A stretch of 64,000 nucleotides of DNA from Hypnocyclicus thermotrophus (GTDB lineage Bacteria > Fusobacteriota > Fusobacteriia > Fusobacteriales > Fusobacteriaceae), in contig NZ_SOBG01000004.1 in assembly GCF_004365575.1 (NCBI RefSeq), forward strand, positions 186,001 through 250,000. Direction: 5' to 3'. Both the position numbers and the translations under genes were made by a program. Shown in pieces: positions 10,375-19,685 of the stretch. The notes below the pieces were generated by a model. That model was not told where the DNA came from, searched no databases, and was given only the letters and a program-made list of their open reading frames with translations. Numbering within the stretch: the stretch's first letter is position 1; each line of letters starts with the position of its first letter.

Positions 10375-10629
10375 ATGAGAGTATGCGAAGTTACAGGAAA
10401 AGGAACTGTTACAGGAAACCAAATTTCTCACTCACATAGAGTTACAAAAAGAATTTGGAAACCAAATTTACAAACTACTAAATTATCTATCAATGGAGTT
10501 ACTTTAAAAGTTAAAGTTTCAACTAAAGTTTTAAAAACTTTAAAAACTTTAAATGATGCTGAAACTGTAAAATATTTAAAACAAAATAAAAAAACTTTAT
10601 CTCCAAGATTAGCTGAATTAGTTAAATAA
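10375..10629 (+). CDS. rpmB: 50S ribosomal protein L28
   Basis: A small basic protein of the large ribosomal subunit, 84 residues, beginning [10 protein letters not shown] as L28 proteins do, with the [12 protein letters not shown] and WKPNLQ segments. The start is ATG at 10375, eight bases after the core of AGGAGGTG. The GTG three codons upstream is part of that ribosome site and is not used. It lies divergent from mutS2 and ends in its own hairpin terminator. Confidence 0.95.
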   Translation: MRVCEVTGKGTVTGNQISHSHRVTKRIWKPNLQTTKLSINGVTLKVKVSTKVLKTLKTLNDAETVKYLKQNKKTLSPRLAELVK

Positions 10630-10635
10630 TTTAAT

Positions 10636-10672
10636 AAAAAAAGACAGTCGGTGCATAACTGTCTTTTTTTTA
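10636..10672 (+). terminator. Intrinsic terminator after rpmB
   Basis: A nine-pair stem, AAAGACAGT with ACTGTCTTT, encloses a nine-base loop and is followed by a long T run, directly after the rpmB stop. Confidence 0.85.
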
Positions 10673-10738
10673 TTTTTTGAAAATTTCAAAACAACAAAAA
10701 ATACTATTCTTTTTTTATAAATAATATTTTTTTTATTA

Positions 10739-10767
10739 TAGAATTTTCTTTTTAATAATGATATAAT
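10739..10767 (+). promoter_or_regulatory. Candidate promoter of galE
   Basis: A perfect TATAAT at 10762-10767, 33 bases before the galE ATG. The -35 position holds only a weak match (TAGAAT). It is supported mainly by position, between the rpmB terminator and galE. Confidence 0.4.
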
Positions 10768-10799
10768 TATAAAAGAATTTATAATGAAAGGGGATTTTT

Positions 10800-11810
10800 A
10801 TGAGAATTTTAGTTACTGGTGGTGCTGGTTATATAGGTAGTCATACATGTATTGAGTTACTTAATAAAGGATACGAAATTATTGTTGTTGATAATTTTAT
10901 CAATAGTAAAATGGAAGCTTTAAATAGAGTTAAAGAAATTACTAATAAAGATTTTAAAATATATAACATTGATATGTGTGATTATAAAAATTTTGAAAAA
11001 ATATTTATTAATGAAAAAATTGATGGAGTAATCCATTTTGCTGGGCTTAAAGCAGTTGGGGAATCTGTAACTATTCCATTAAAATATTATCAAAATAATT
11101 TAATTTCTACATTAAATCTTATTGAATTCATGAAAAAATATAATGTAAATAATTTAGTTTTTAGTTCTTCTGCTACGGTTTATGGCGACCCTGAAATAGT
11201 CCCTATTCCTGAAACAGCAAATTTAAATGCAACAAATCCATATGGAAGAACAAAACTTATGATAGAAGATATTCTTAGAGATTTTTCTTTAGCTAATAAA
11301 GATTTTAATGTCGCTTTACTTAGATATTTCAATCCTATTGGTGCTCATAAAAGTGGAAAAATTGGCGAAGATCCTAACGGCATTCCTAATAATTTGCTGC
11401 CATATATTTCTCAAGTTGCCATAGGAAAATTAAAAAAATTAAGAGTTTTTGGAAATGATTACGATACTATAGACGGTACAGGTGTTAGAGATTATATACA
11501 TGTTGTCGATTTAGCTCTAGGTCATATAAAAGCTATTGAAAAATTAATTACTAATCCTGGTTTAGTTACATATAATTTAGGAACTGGTAATGGTACTAGT
11601 GTTCTTGAAATGATAAAATCATTTGAAAAAGCTAGTGGTATAAAAATTGATTATGAAATTGTTAATAGACGTCCTGGAGATATTGCTAGCTGTTATGCTG
11701 ATCCTACAAAAGCTAAAATAGATCTCAATTGGGAAGCACATTATAATATAGATGATATGTGTAGAGATACTTGGAATTGGCAAAAAAATAACCCAAATGG
11801 ATATAATTAA
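10800..11810 (+). CDS. galE: UDP-glucose 4-epimerase
   Basis: Interconverts UDP-glucose and UDP-galactose, supplying galactose donors for surface polysaccharide. The 336-residue extended SDR enzyme shows the NAD motif GGAGYIGSHT at the N-terminus, the catalytic SSSATVYG and the YGRTK tyrosine-lysine pair, as expected for GalE. The start follows AAAGGGG. It lies next to, but opposite in direction from, the LPS glycosyltransferase cluster, which fits a role in core or O-chain sugar supply. Confidence 0.93.
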   Translation: MRILVTGGAGYIGSHTCIELLNKGYEIIVVDNFINSKMEALNRVKEITNKDFKIYNIDMCDYKNFEKIFINEKIDGVIHFAGLKAVGESVTIPLKYYQNNLISTLNLIEFMKKYNVNNLVFSSSATVYGDPEIVPIPETANLNATNPYGRTKLMIEDILRDFSLANKDFNVALLRYFNPIGAHKSGKIGEDPNGIPNNLLPYISQVAIGKLKKLRVFGNDYDTIDGTGVRDYIHVVDLALGHIKAIEKLITNPGLVTYNLGTGNGTSVLEMIKSFEKASGIKIDYEIVNRRPGDIASCYADPTKAKIDLNWEAHYNIDDMCRDTWNWQKNNPNGYN

Positions 11811-11833
11811 TTTAATATAAAATAAATATTTTA

Positions 11834-11875
11834 ATAAAAAAATCCTCATAATAATTTAAGAGGATTTTTTTATTA
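11834..11875. terminator. Bidirectional terminator between galE and the LPS cluster
   Basis: AAATCCTC pairs with GAGGATTT, with A and T runs on both sides, between two convergent genes. The stem includes the last codons and stop of the minus-strand heptosyltransferase gene. Confidence 0.8.
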
Positions 11876-12866
11876 TTTTAAATACTTTATCTGCTGTTAA
11901 ATTTTTCATACATTTAAAATGTTTTTTAGGACATTTTTTATCTCCATGCAACGAACATGGAGAACATTCTTCATTTTCATATAAAAGTATAGAATTTTTA
12001 TCATATTCAAACATTCCTGGGCTTGTCGGCCCAAATATTACAAATGTTTTTGTTTTTACTCCTCTTGCAATATGAAAAGGACCACTATCATTTGTAACTA
12101 CAAAATAAGCTTTACTAATAATAGCACCACTCTCTTTTAAATTCAATTTTCCTGCTAAATTTATACAAATATTACCACTTAATTTATTTATTTTAGATAA
12201 GTCTTTTTCTTCTGCTTTACTTCCTATTAATATAATATTGTAATTATATTCTTTTTTTATTAATTTTGCTAGACTTGCAAAATTTTCTTTTGGCCATTTT
12301 TTAGTTTCTTTTGATGCTCCTGGAGCAAAAACTACAAAATTTTCTATCTTCAATTTTTTTATTTTTTCTAAATGTTCTTTTAAAAAATTAAATTCTATAT
12401 TTTCACCATTATAATAAATTTGATATTTTTCTAAAGGTTTAAAGTAATTTTTTATAATTGTATTATCAACTTTATATTTTATTAATCTCATTTTAACTAA
12501 TAATGATTTCCACCATTTTCGTTTTTTATAAGTTAGTACTTCGCATTTATCTCTAGCTTTTAAAAGTTTTGATATATATATTGAACGAAATTTATTGTGT
12601 AAATCTATTATTAGATCATATTCACCTTTTAATTTCTCTTTTATAAACTTTTGTATTCCATTTTTTCCTTTATATTTATCTTTTTCAAATATTATTAATT
12701 TATTAATATTTGAATTATAAGTAATTGCATCTTTAAATTTATCCATTACAATAAAATCAATATCCCAATTCGGGTATTTTTTTTTTATCTCAGTTAAAAT
12801 TGGAGTTGTAAGTATCACATCTCCTATTGAACTAAATCTAATAATTAATACTTTTTTTCTATCCAT
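11856..12866 (-). CDS. ADP-heptose:LPS heptosyltransferase family protein (GT9), first copy
   Basis: A GT-B fold glycosyltransferase of family 9, expected to add heptose or a related sugar to the LPS inner core at the inner membrane. 336 residues. The N-terminus IRFSSIGDVILTTP is typical of the family, and the C-terminal half has FAPGASKETKKWP and TNDSGPFHIARGV. A cysteine cluster near the end (CSPC...CPKKHFKCMK) matches the neighbour and many WaaF-type proteins. I chose ATG at 12866, preceded by GGAG, over TTG at 12878. It overlaps the upstream paralogue by 8 bases. Confidence 0.85.
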   Translation of the reverse strand: MDRKKVLIIRFSSIGDVILTTPILTEIKKKYPNWDIDFIVMDKFKDAITYNSNINKLIIFEKDKYKGKNGIQKFIKEKLKGEYDLIIDLHNKFRSIYISKLLKARDKCEVLTYKKRKWWKSLLVKMRLIKYKVDNTIIKNYFKPLEKYQIYYNGENIEFNFLKEHLEKIKKLKIENFVVFAPGASKETKKWPKENFASLAKLIKKEYNYNIILIGSKAEEKDLSKINKLSGNICINLAGKLNLKESGAIISKAYFVVTNDSGPFHIARGVKTKTFVIFGPTSPGMFEYDKNSILLYENEECSPCSLHGDKKCPKKHFKCMKNLTADKVFKIIKKSS

Positions 12867-13878
12867 TATTTTCTCCAAGTTTCTTTACAATTTTTTCATA
12901 TACATAGTCTGGTTTTATCTGTTTCATACATTTAAAATGTCCTTCTGGACAATTATTTCCCCCATGAAGTCCACAAGGTCTACAATACAATCCTTTATTT
13001 TCAATAATTTCAGAAGTTTTACTATACGGATAAAATCCAAGTTCTTTTACTGTTGCTCCAAATATTGCAAATATATATGGCTTTTCAAAAGCACTAGCTA
13101 TATGTATAGGTGAACTATCATTCGTAAGCACTATATCAGCTCTTTTCATTATTTCTGCAAGATCTAATAAAGATGTTTTTCCAATTAAATTGACACTATT
13201 TTTTGTTTGTATCAATTTTAATTTCTCTTCATCTTTTCCACCAATTAATATAACTTTTAAATTTTCTATATTTTCTAATCTTTTTATAACTTCATTAAAA
13301 TATTCTGTAGGCCACATCTTAGTATACCATTTGCTTCCAGGTGCAATCACTATTATTTTTTGATTTTTTATGTTGTTTTTTTCAAAAATTTCATCTATTT
13401 TTTTTTGATTATTTTTATTTGGAAAAAGTTCTATTTTTTTTTCTAATATATCAGCATTTATTCCTTGAACTAATTGTAATAACCTATCTACTTCATGCAA
13501 ATCTTTTCTATATTCTATTAGTTTATTTAAAAATATTTTCCCTTCACTATTTTTATAACCTATTCTTACAGGTATTTTACTAAAAAAAACTATCAAAGAA
13601 CTTCTTAAATATCTATGAGGTACAAAAGCTATATCATAGTTTTCTTTTCTCAATTTTTTTACTAAATTAAAAGCCCCTTTTATTCCTTTATCTTTTCCTT
13701 TTTTATCATATATAAAAATGTTATCTAAATAAGGATTATTTTGTAAAATTAAACTCCCTGCTTTTGTTGTTACATAATCTATTTTACAATTATATAAACT
13801 TTTTATTTTTTTTATTAAAGGAGTTGATAAAACAATATCTCCAATAAATGCTGTATGAAAAATAAGTATTTTTTTCAT
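12859..13878 (-). CDS. ADP-heptose:LPS heptosyltransferase (WaaF-like GT9), second copy
   Basis: 339 residues, paralogous to the gene that follows it. It shows FHTAFIGDIVLSTPLIKKI at the start, IAPGSKWYTKMWP and LTNDSSPIHIASAF in the nucleotide-sugar half, and a terminal cysteine cluster (CRPCGLHG, CPEGHFKCMK). It probably transfers one of the inner-core heptoses; which copy acts first cannot be told from sequence. As the promoter-proximal member it overlaps the next gene by 8 bases, so the pair is likely coupled. Confidence 0.88.
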   Translation of the reverse strand: MKKILIFHTAFIGDIVLSTPLIKKIKSLYNCKIDYVTTKAGSLILQNNPYLDNIFIYDKKGKDKGIKGAFNLVKKLRKENYDIAFVPHRYLRSSLIVFFSKIPVRIGYKNSEGKIFLNKLIEYRKDLHEVDRLLQLVQGINADILEKKIELFPNKNNQKKIDEIFEKNNIKNQKIIVIAPGSKWYTKMWPTEYFNEVIKRLENIENLKVILIGGKDEEKLKLIQTKNSVNLIGKTSLLDLAEIMKRADIVLTNDSSPIHIASAFEKPYIFAIFGATVKELGFYPYSKTSEIIENKGLYCRPCGLHGGNNCPEGHFKCMKQIKPDYVYEKIVKKLGENNG

Positions 13879-13962
13879 CTAATTACCTCATTTTTTATAT
13901 TTTTATTTAGTATACATAAAAAAATATAATATTATTTAAATCTATAAATATAAAACTTATCT

Positions 13963-14748
13963 CTATAATCTAATTTTATTTTTCTTATTATATAATACTG
14001 ATTTATTAAACCCAAATATATAATAGAGTACTATTCCTGTAAAATACATTATAAATCCAGCCCAAATTACATCACTTAAAAAATGTCCCCCTTGTATATT
14101 TCTTCCTATCCCCATAATAAATCCATAAATAATACCAAAATATAACCAAAATAATCTAGTTTTTCTCTTTTTTATATAAAAAAATGGAAACATCATAAAA
14201 AATCCTACTGATGCATGACCTGCTGGAAAAGAATTATATTTTCCTTTTATTTTATATAAATCTCTAAATTTATCCCATCCAATAGCACCTTGTTTTGTTT
14301 CTAACATTTTTTCAGTTTTTTCAGTAAATACAAGTTTTCCTTTTTTTACAGGCGGTATATATTTAGCTTCACCACCAAATTCTACTATTTGACGTGGTCT
14401 AGGTCTCCCCCAATACTCTTTAAATATCATATTTACAATTATACCAGAGCCCAATAACATATATAAAAATACAAATAAAGATATTTTTCTATAATCCCTA
14501 AATGAATATATTAAAAAACTAAGAATATAAACAAATAATCCTATTAAAGCTGATAATATTCCTGGAATAGGTCCATAGTTGTAAAAAAATTTTACAATTT
14601 TTAAATTATCTAAATACCATTTACCCTCTTTATAAAATAATTTTTGCCATAATATATCTAAATTGGTCATGTAAAAGGGTATAGTAAGTAAGATTGCTAA
14701 TATTATCGGAAAAACAATTAACATAAATTGATTCTCTTTATTTTTCAT
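13963..14748 (-). CDS. PAP2-family membrane phosphatase
   Basis: 261 residues with about six hydrophobic segments. All three PAP2 motifs are present: KEYWGRPRPRQ, SFPAGHASVGF and GRNIQGGHFLSDV. An insertion of about 50 residues lies between the first and second motifs. Members dephosphorylate lipid A, undecaprenyl pyrophosphate or phosphatidylglycerol phosphate at the membrane. Its place inside an LPS locus favours a lipid A or carrier-lipid phosphatase, but that is inference. ATG at 14748 follows AGGAG. Confidence 0.85.
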   Translation of the reverse strand: MKNKENQFMLIVFPIILAILLTIPFYMTNLDILWQKLFYKEGKWYLDNLKIVKFFYNYGPIPGILSALIGLFVYILSFLIYSFRDYRKISLFVFLYMLLGSGIIVNMIFKEYWGRPRPRQIVEFGGEAKYIPPVKKGKLVFTEKTEKMLETKQGAIGWDKFRDLYKIKGKYNSFPAGHASVGFFMMFPFFYIKKRKTRLFWLYFGIIYGFIMGIGRNIQGGHFLSDVIWAGFIMYFTGIVLYYIFGFNKSVLYNKKNKIRL

Positions 14749-14758
14749 ATTTAAACTC

Positions 14759-15460
14759 CTATTTATTTATTAATTTATTTATCGTTTTTTTTATTATTTT
14801 ACTAATTTTTCTTTTTAACTTAAAAACTTCATAAAAAAATTTAGCTAATTTAAAAGAAATTTTATCTGTTTCAATATAATTATATGCTTCTGAAATATCT
14901 ACAGAAAATTTTATATATTCTATGTTTTCTAAAATTTTAGAAATAAATATATTCTTTTTTTTCAAACTCGTATCTATAGTAATTATTTCTTTTTTATTTT
15001 TTAAAAAATTTCTTTTTTGAGTATCATTATGTAAATATCCTAAACTATGGATTTTTTTTAATAATTCTATTACCTCTTTTGCATCTTCTTTTCCTACAAC
15101 TTCACCTTCCATAAATTCATATATCATATATGAGTTAAATACCATACCAAATTTTTTATATTCTACACAAGCTATAGGTATATTAGTTTTTATTCCATTT
15201 TCAAGTAAAATTTCCATACTTTTAAGATTTTTTAAAACTTCACTTTTTCTAAATAATGTTAAAAATCTAATCCATTTCCTTTTATTTTTTTCTACTGGTA
15301 TCTTTAATATCAGATTTTTATTATCATACGTTAATAATTTTACAATACTTCTTGTTGAATCTTTTAAAACTTTACCTTTTATATTATATATTTTTTCTAA
15401 TTCTTCAATCGTATATTTTTTTTCTGTAAAATTATATATTTTTATTTTATAATTTTCCAT
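14759..15460 (-). CDS. LPS core sugar kinase, WaaY/RfaY-like
   Basis: 233 residues with a kinase-type fold reduced to its essentials: a conserved Lys in LILKIPVEK, the catalytic loop HNDTQKRNFL (HxD...N) and ITIDTSL in place of DFG. This pattern fits the RfaY/WaaY family that phosphorylates inner-core heptose, and similar Kdo kinases. It sits between a PAP2 gene and a glycosyltransferase in the LPS cluster, with about 10-base gaps, so it is probably in the same operon. The sugar acceptor is unproven. Confidence 0.7.
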   Translation of the reverse strand: MENYKIKIYNFTEKKYTIEELEKIYNIKGKVLKDSTRSIVKLLTYDNKNLILKIPVEKNKRKWIRFLTLFRKSEVLKNLKSMEILLENGIKTNIPIACVEYKKFGMVFNSYMIYEFMEGEVVGKEDAKEVIELLKKIHSLGYLHNDTQKRNFLKNKKEIITIDTSLKKKNIFISKILENIEYIKFSVDISEAYNYIETDKISFKLAKFFYEVFKLKRKISKIIKKTINKLINK

Positions 15461-15473
15461 CTAAATAAAACTC

Positions 15474-16430
15474 CTATTTCTCTTTTTTTAAAAGAATATA
15501 GTTTCTAAATCCTCCTAATTGTTTTCCACCTAATATTTTTTGTTCTACAAAAGTTAATATTTTATATTTTAATTTTTCATGTTTATGTTTTTTTCTATAA
15601 GGATTTGGTTTCCCTGAATATTGTAATTTATCTTTCCAATCAAACTTTTCTATCCATTTTTTCATTACTTTTGGATGACTTTCTTTAAATACAGCTAATT
15701 TATTTAAAGGTCCATAATCAAATTCTTTAGGAGCATTTTTATAAATTTCTGCTACTTTTTTAGATCCTTTATGTACAGTATCTAAAGCTTGTTTTTTAGC
15801 TTGCATATATTGTGGTGGTCTTACCCATCCATAGTGATAAATATATGCATCAATTTCTATAACTTTTAGTTTATAAGTTCCTTCCTGTTGTCTATAATTT
15901 ATTTCATCAAAATTAGGAATTCTTCTAAAAGATTGAGCAGATTCCCAAGAATGTATTTCAGGATTATTTCTTATTATTCTTATTTCTTTAGGATACCATC
16001 CATGAGAAATATGATAATGGTCATAGTCTCCCCAAAAATGCTTATATTTAAATAAAAAACCTTCAATATTTTTATCATCTTTATATTTTTTACATGCATT
16101 AACTATTGTATCTAAATACTTTTCGTGTACTACTTCATCTGCTTGTAAATAAAAAAGCCATTCTCCACTACAAGCTTTTTTAGCTATATCTGTTTGATGT
16201 GCATTTTCCATTCCATTTGGATATTTTTCTAAATCCCAAACAGTATCAATTATTTTGATTTTATCAGAGCCAATGCTTTCAATTAATTCTCTAGTATTAT
16301 CACCTTCATCACAATCACCAATTGCAATTACAAATTCATCTACAATAGGTAAAATTGACATAACTGCCTCTTTTATTGGATAATAAAGTTTCGAGGCATT
16401 TTTTATCATACTAAAACCACTAATTAACAT
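15474..16430 (-). CDS. Family 2 glycosyltransferase
   Basis: 318 residues. The GT-A donor domain starts ISGFSMIKNASKLYYP, and an acidic metal-binding motif appears as LQADEVVH. Later segments GWYPKEIRIIRNN and YHYGWVRPP suggest an acceptor region seen in glycosyltransferases of capsule and LPS clusters. No membrane span is evident, so it should act at the cytoplasmic face. ATG at 16430 follows AAAGGAG. Sugar donor and linkage are unknown. Confidence 0.8.
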   Translation of the reverse strand: MLISGFSMIKNASKLYYPIKEAVMSILPIVDEFVIAIGDCDEGDNTRELIESIGSDKIKIIDTVWDLEKYPNGMENAHQTDIAKKACSGEWLFYLQADEVVHEKYLDTIVNACKKYKDDKNIEGFLFKYKHFWGDYDHYHISHGWYPKEIRIIRNNPEIHSWESAQSFRRIPNFDEINYRQQEGTYKLKVIEIDAYIYHYGWVRPPQYMQAKKQALDTVHKGSKKVAEIYKNAPKEFDYGPLNKLAVFKESHPKVMKKWIEKFDWKDKLQYSGKPNPYRKKHKHEKLKYKILTFVEQKILGGKQLGGFRNYILLKKEK

Positions 16431-16444
16431 ATACTTATCTCCTT

Positions 16445-18427
16445 TTAATTTTTTTTAATTCCTAGATCACAATAATATTTTTCTTCTTTAATTTTTCTTT
16501 CATATATCTTTTTATTTTTTTTATATTTTTCTTCTCTATCAACTTTTTCATGATATAAATGATATTGTATTACTTTTCTTTTTATACAATTAAATTTTAC
16601 TCCTTTTAATCGAAGCCTAGTTTCGAGATCTTTATCCTCACCATAATATGGCCCTTCATATTCTTCATCAAATCCATTTACTTCATATAAGTCTTTTTTA
16701 CTCACCATAAAATTACATCCATAAACTCCACTTTTTCTTCTTGAAGTAATAAATGGGATATAAAATGCTTCTTCTTTTCTTTTACAATCAGTAAATAATA
16801 TTACCGGTAAAGATAAAAGAGAAATATTTTTTGTTTTCACTACTTTTTTCGTTAATTTTTCACTAATATGTGTTCTTCTTCCGAATAATACATAATTTTC
16901 TTTTATATTTTTTACATATTGATAAATAAATTTATTATGTAAAACACAATCACCATCAATAAAAATTACATAACTACCTTCGGCTTTTTTTATAGCTTTA
17001 TTTAAAATTTTATTTTTTCTAAATCCTTTATCTTCTTGGTTGACATGTTTAATTTCAAAATTATATTTCTCTTGAGATTTTTTAATAAAATCTTTCATCT
17101 CTTGAGAATCGTTATCTTCAGCTACAATTACCTCAAAATTTTTATAAACCTGTTTTTCTAAAGACATAAATATTAAATCTAAATAATCAATATTTTTATA
17201 AACACTTACTACTAAAGAAACTTTAATTTTTTCCTCTTCTTTAAAAATATAAGCCAACGTTATAAAAAAATAAAAGAGATAAGCACCATGTGTAAAAAAC
17301 TCAGTATGAAATATTTGAGTAAAATAAAATCCTACAATTCCAGATAAAATACCTATTTCTATAGATTTTTGTTCTATATTTTCACTTTTTATTCTATTAA
17401 AAATACTATTAGTTATATAAAGAATGAATATAATAAATAAAATAAAAAAGATTAGACCCAAATCTATTAATATCTGTAAAAAATTATTGTGTACATTTGT
17501 TCCAAATTTTATTCCATATTTGTTTTCCTCTTGAAACTCTTTATTTTGCCTATAATAATATTCTTTCATTTTAATAGGTATATTTTTTCTACCTGCTCCA
17601 ATAAATAAATCTTCAGCAATAACACCTTTTGCTATATTCCACATTTGAAGTCTTGATATATTTGATATATCTGTTTTTGTATTAGATATACTTTTTATTC
17701 TACTTACTATTCTTTGATTATTTAAAGTATAATCTCCTATAACTACTAAACTTAAACTTAATATAAATATTAATAATACTTTTTTATTTTTTGATAATAA
17801 AATAAAAATTATTATTGCTACAAAAAAACCTATCCAAGAACCTCTTGATTTTGTTAATAATAATCCTATAAAACTTAATATAGTATTTATAAAAATCAAA
17901 TAATTTAATGTTTTTATATGGTTATATGTTTTAAATATAATTAAAGAAAAGTTAAAAATTAATACAAATACTAATATATCTCCTTCTCTTCCAGGTCCAA
18001 AAAAACCCATAAATCTCTGATTTATATTTTTAAATGTAAAAAAACCATATATTAAATTTATTAACAATCCAATTTCTAAAAAATAAATAATTTTTTTTAT
18101 ATTTTTTATATCTATATATAAATAAACTACAAAAGGAACTAAAAAATAATAATATTTTCCTAAATAATTTGGATATCCACCTTGATTAAATATATTAATA
18201 ACAAATCCTAATAAGTATAAAATTATTCCAAACTTTGCTATTGATATTATTTTTATATTAAATTTATTTATTAATATATATATAATTGTAGTGATCAGCA
18301 ATAAACTTGCTGTTATATTTGATAATGCTTTTGATGAAAAAATTGATAAAATAAATACATATAATATTATTGTTCCTATTTTTATTAAACTATTCGAAAA
18401 ACTCTTATTTAATTCTAAATTTTTCAT
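16445..18427 (-). CDS. O-antigen ligase-like membrane protein fused to a GT2 glycosyltransferase
   Basis: 660 residues in one uninterrupted frame. Residues 1-395 hold roughly ten or more membrane segments and the Wzy_C/WaaL-type landmarks: KSRGSWIGF with Arg195, and a periplasmic loop ending in VHNNFLQ with His313. Residues 401-660 are a complete-looking family 2 glycosyltransferase: LVVSVYKN, the DxD-type motif FIDGDCVLH near 491-493 and GPYYGEDKDLETRL. The ligase half should attach or polymerise chains on the periplasmic side, while the transferase half would face the cytoplasm. Each half is normally a separate protein. ATG follows GAGGTG. Confidence 0.8.
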   Translation of the reverse strand: MKNLELNKSFSNSLIKIGTIILYVFILSIFSSKALSNITASLLLITTIIYILINKFNIKIISIAKFGIILYLLGFVINIFNQGGYPNYLGKYYYFLVPFVVYLYIDIKNIKKIIYFLEIGLLINLIYGFFTFKNINQRFMGFFGPGREGDILVFVLIFNFSLIIFKTYNHIKTLNYLIFINTILSFIGLLLTKSRGSWIGFFVAIIIFILLSKNKKVLLIFILSLSLVVIGDYTLNNQRIVSRIKSISNTKTDISNISRLQMWNIAKGVIAEDLFIGAGRKNIPIKMKEYYYRQNKEFQEENKYGIKFGTNVHNNFLQILIDLGLIFFILFIIFILYITNSIFNRIKSENIEQKSIEIGILSGIVGFYFTQIFHTEFFTHGAYLFYFFITLAYIFKEEEKIKVSLVVSVYKNIDYLDLIFMSLEKQVYKNFEVIVAEDNDSQEMKDFIKKSQEKYNFEIKHVNQEDKGFRKNKILNKAIKKAEGSYVIFIDGDCVLHNKFIYQYVKNIKENYVLFGRRTHISEKLTKKVVKTKNISLLSLPVILFTDCKRKEEAFYIPFITSRRKSGVYGCNFMVSKKDLYEVNGFDEEYEGPYYGEDKDLETRLRLKGVKFNCIKRKVIQYHLYHEKVDREEKYKKNKKIYERKIKEEKYYCDLGIKKN

Positions 18428-18451
18428 AATGCACCTCTTTATTTTTATATT

Positions 18452-18580
18452 TAGTTATCTAAATAAATATATAAATTTTGTATAAAATTCATAATTTAAC
18501 TCTTCAATATTCCCGTCTAAAATATATTCTTCTCTTTCCTTATTACCTTGTACATGAATAATATAAGCCTTTATTTGCAT
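18452..18580 (-). pseudogene. Possible remnant of a family 25-like glycosyltransferase (42 codons)
   Basis: Between two glycosyltransferase genes, an ATG at 18580 opens 42 codons ending in TAA. The start (KAYIIHVQGNKERE) resembles the first strand of family 25 LPS glycosyltransferases, which begin with a hydrophobic stretch and an Arg shortly after. Nothing downstream continues the domain in any obvious frame, and the ribosome site is weak. This fits a decayed 5' end. It could also be a chance frame; the similarity is from memory. Confidence 0.35.
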
Positions 18581-18588
18581 TTTAACTT

Positions 18589-19683
18589 CTAACTTAAATC
18601 AAGTATTCTTTCTAATTCTTTTATTTGTTTATAAAAGTCAAATTCTCTAGCTTTTTCTATAAGTAATTCCTTATCAAATTTCTTATAAGTTTCTATCATT
18701 TTTATGATTTTATTTGTAATATCATTTATGTTTTCTGATTCTGCTAAATATCCGTATTTTTCAGTTATTACAATTTCTGGGATATTGCTTATATTTGTAG
18801 CTACTACCGGTTTTCCACATGCAAAACTTTCAACTAATACATAACCAAATCCTTCCCAAAGTGCTGTATGCACTAAAAAATCAACTTGTTTTAATATTTC
18901 ATATATGTCTTCTTTAAATCCAACAAATTTTATATAATTTTCTATATTTAATTTTTTTGTAAGAAGTTCTAATTCCTCTTTTAATTCTCCATCCCCAATA
19001 ATTAAAACTATAAAATCTAAATTTTTATTTTTTAATTTTTTTATAGATTCAAATAAATATTTGTGTCCTTTTTGTTTTGTTAATCTTCCTATATTTGCAA
19101 TCACTATTTTATTTTTATCAATATTGTATTCTTTTCGCAAATCTAATTTTGAATCTAATTTTAAAATATTATCTATTTTTATTCCATTATATATTACTTT
19201 TATTTTATTTTCACTTACAATATTTTGATTTTTATTTAATGTTTTTTTAGTTTCAATTGAATTTGCTATAACTATATCAACTAAATTTTTAAATATATAT
19301 CTATTTAAAAAACTATTTTTTAAAGGAATAGCACTTCCTCTTCTATATATTATTTTATTTACATTTGCTAATCTTGCTGCAGTAGCGACTAATTTTAGAT
19401 CATTTGATTGATTAATTATTACTATTTCAATATTATTTTTTTTTAAAAAATAATATATCAATAAAACCTTAAAAATATTTAAAAAACTAAGATTTTTTAT
19501 ATTTATTTCAAATAGATTTATATTGAAATTTAATAATTTTTTTTTTAATATTCCTTTTGGATTACATATAAAAAATATATTATATTTTTCATTTTGTGAT
19601 AAATAGCTAGAAGTTTCAAAATGCCATTTTTCTCCTCCACCCCAAATTTTATTACTGTTTACAAAACATATATTTTTACTCAT
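18589..19683 (-). CDS. Family 4 glycosyltransferase
   Basis: 364 residues with a GT-B fold: N-terminal acceptor domain with WGGGEKWHFE, then the donor domain with NIGRLTKQKGHKYL and the EX7E-type motif EGFGYVLVESFACGKP near residue 280. Such enzymes add a sugar to the growing core or O-chain on the cytoplasmic face. It starts 2 bases after the stop of the upstream WaaE/LgtF-like gene, so the two are tightly linked. Specificity is unknown. Confidence 0.85.
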   Translation of the reverse strand: MSKNICFVNSNKIWGGGEKWHFETSSYLSQNEKYNIFFICNPKGILKKKLLNFNINLFEINIKNLSFLNIFKVLLIYYFLKKNNIEIVIINQSNDLKLVATAARLANVNKIIYRRGSAIPLKNSFLNRYIFKNLVDIVIANSIETKKTLNKNQNIVSENKIKVIYNGIKIDNILKLDSKLDLRKEYNIDKNKIVIANIGRLTKQKGHKYLFESIKKLKNKNLDFIVLIIGDGELKEELELLTKKLNIENYIKFVGFKEDIYEILKQVDFLVHTALWEGFGYVLVESFACGKPVVATNISNIPEIVITEKYGYLAESENINDITNKIIKMIETYKKFDKELLIEKAREFDFYKQIKELERILDLS

Positions 19684-19685
19684 TA

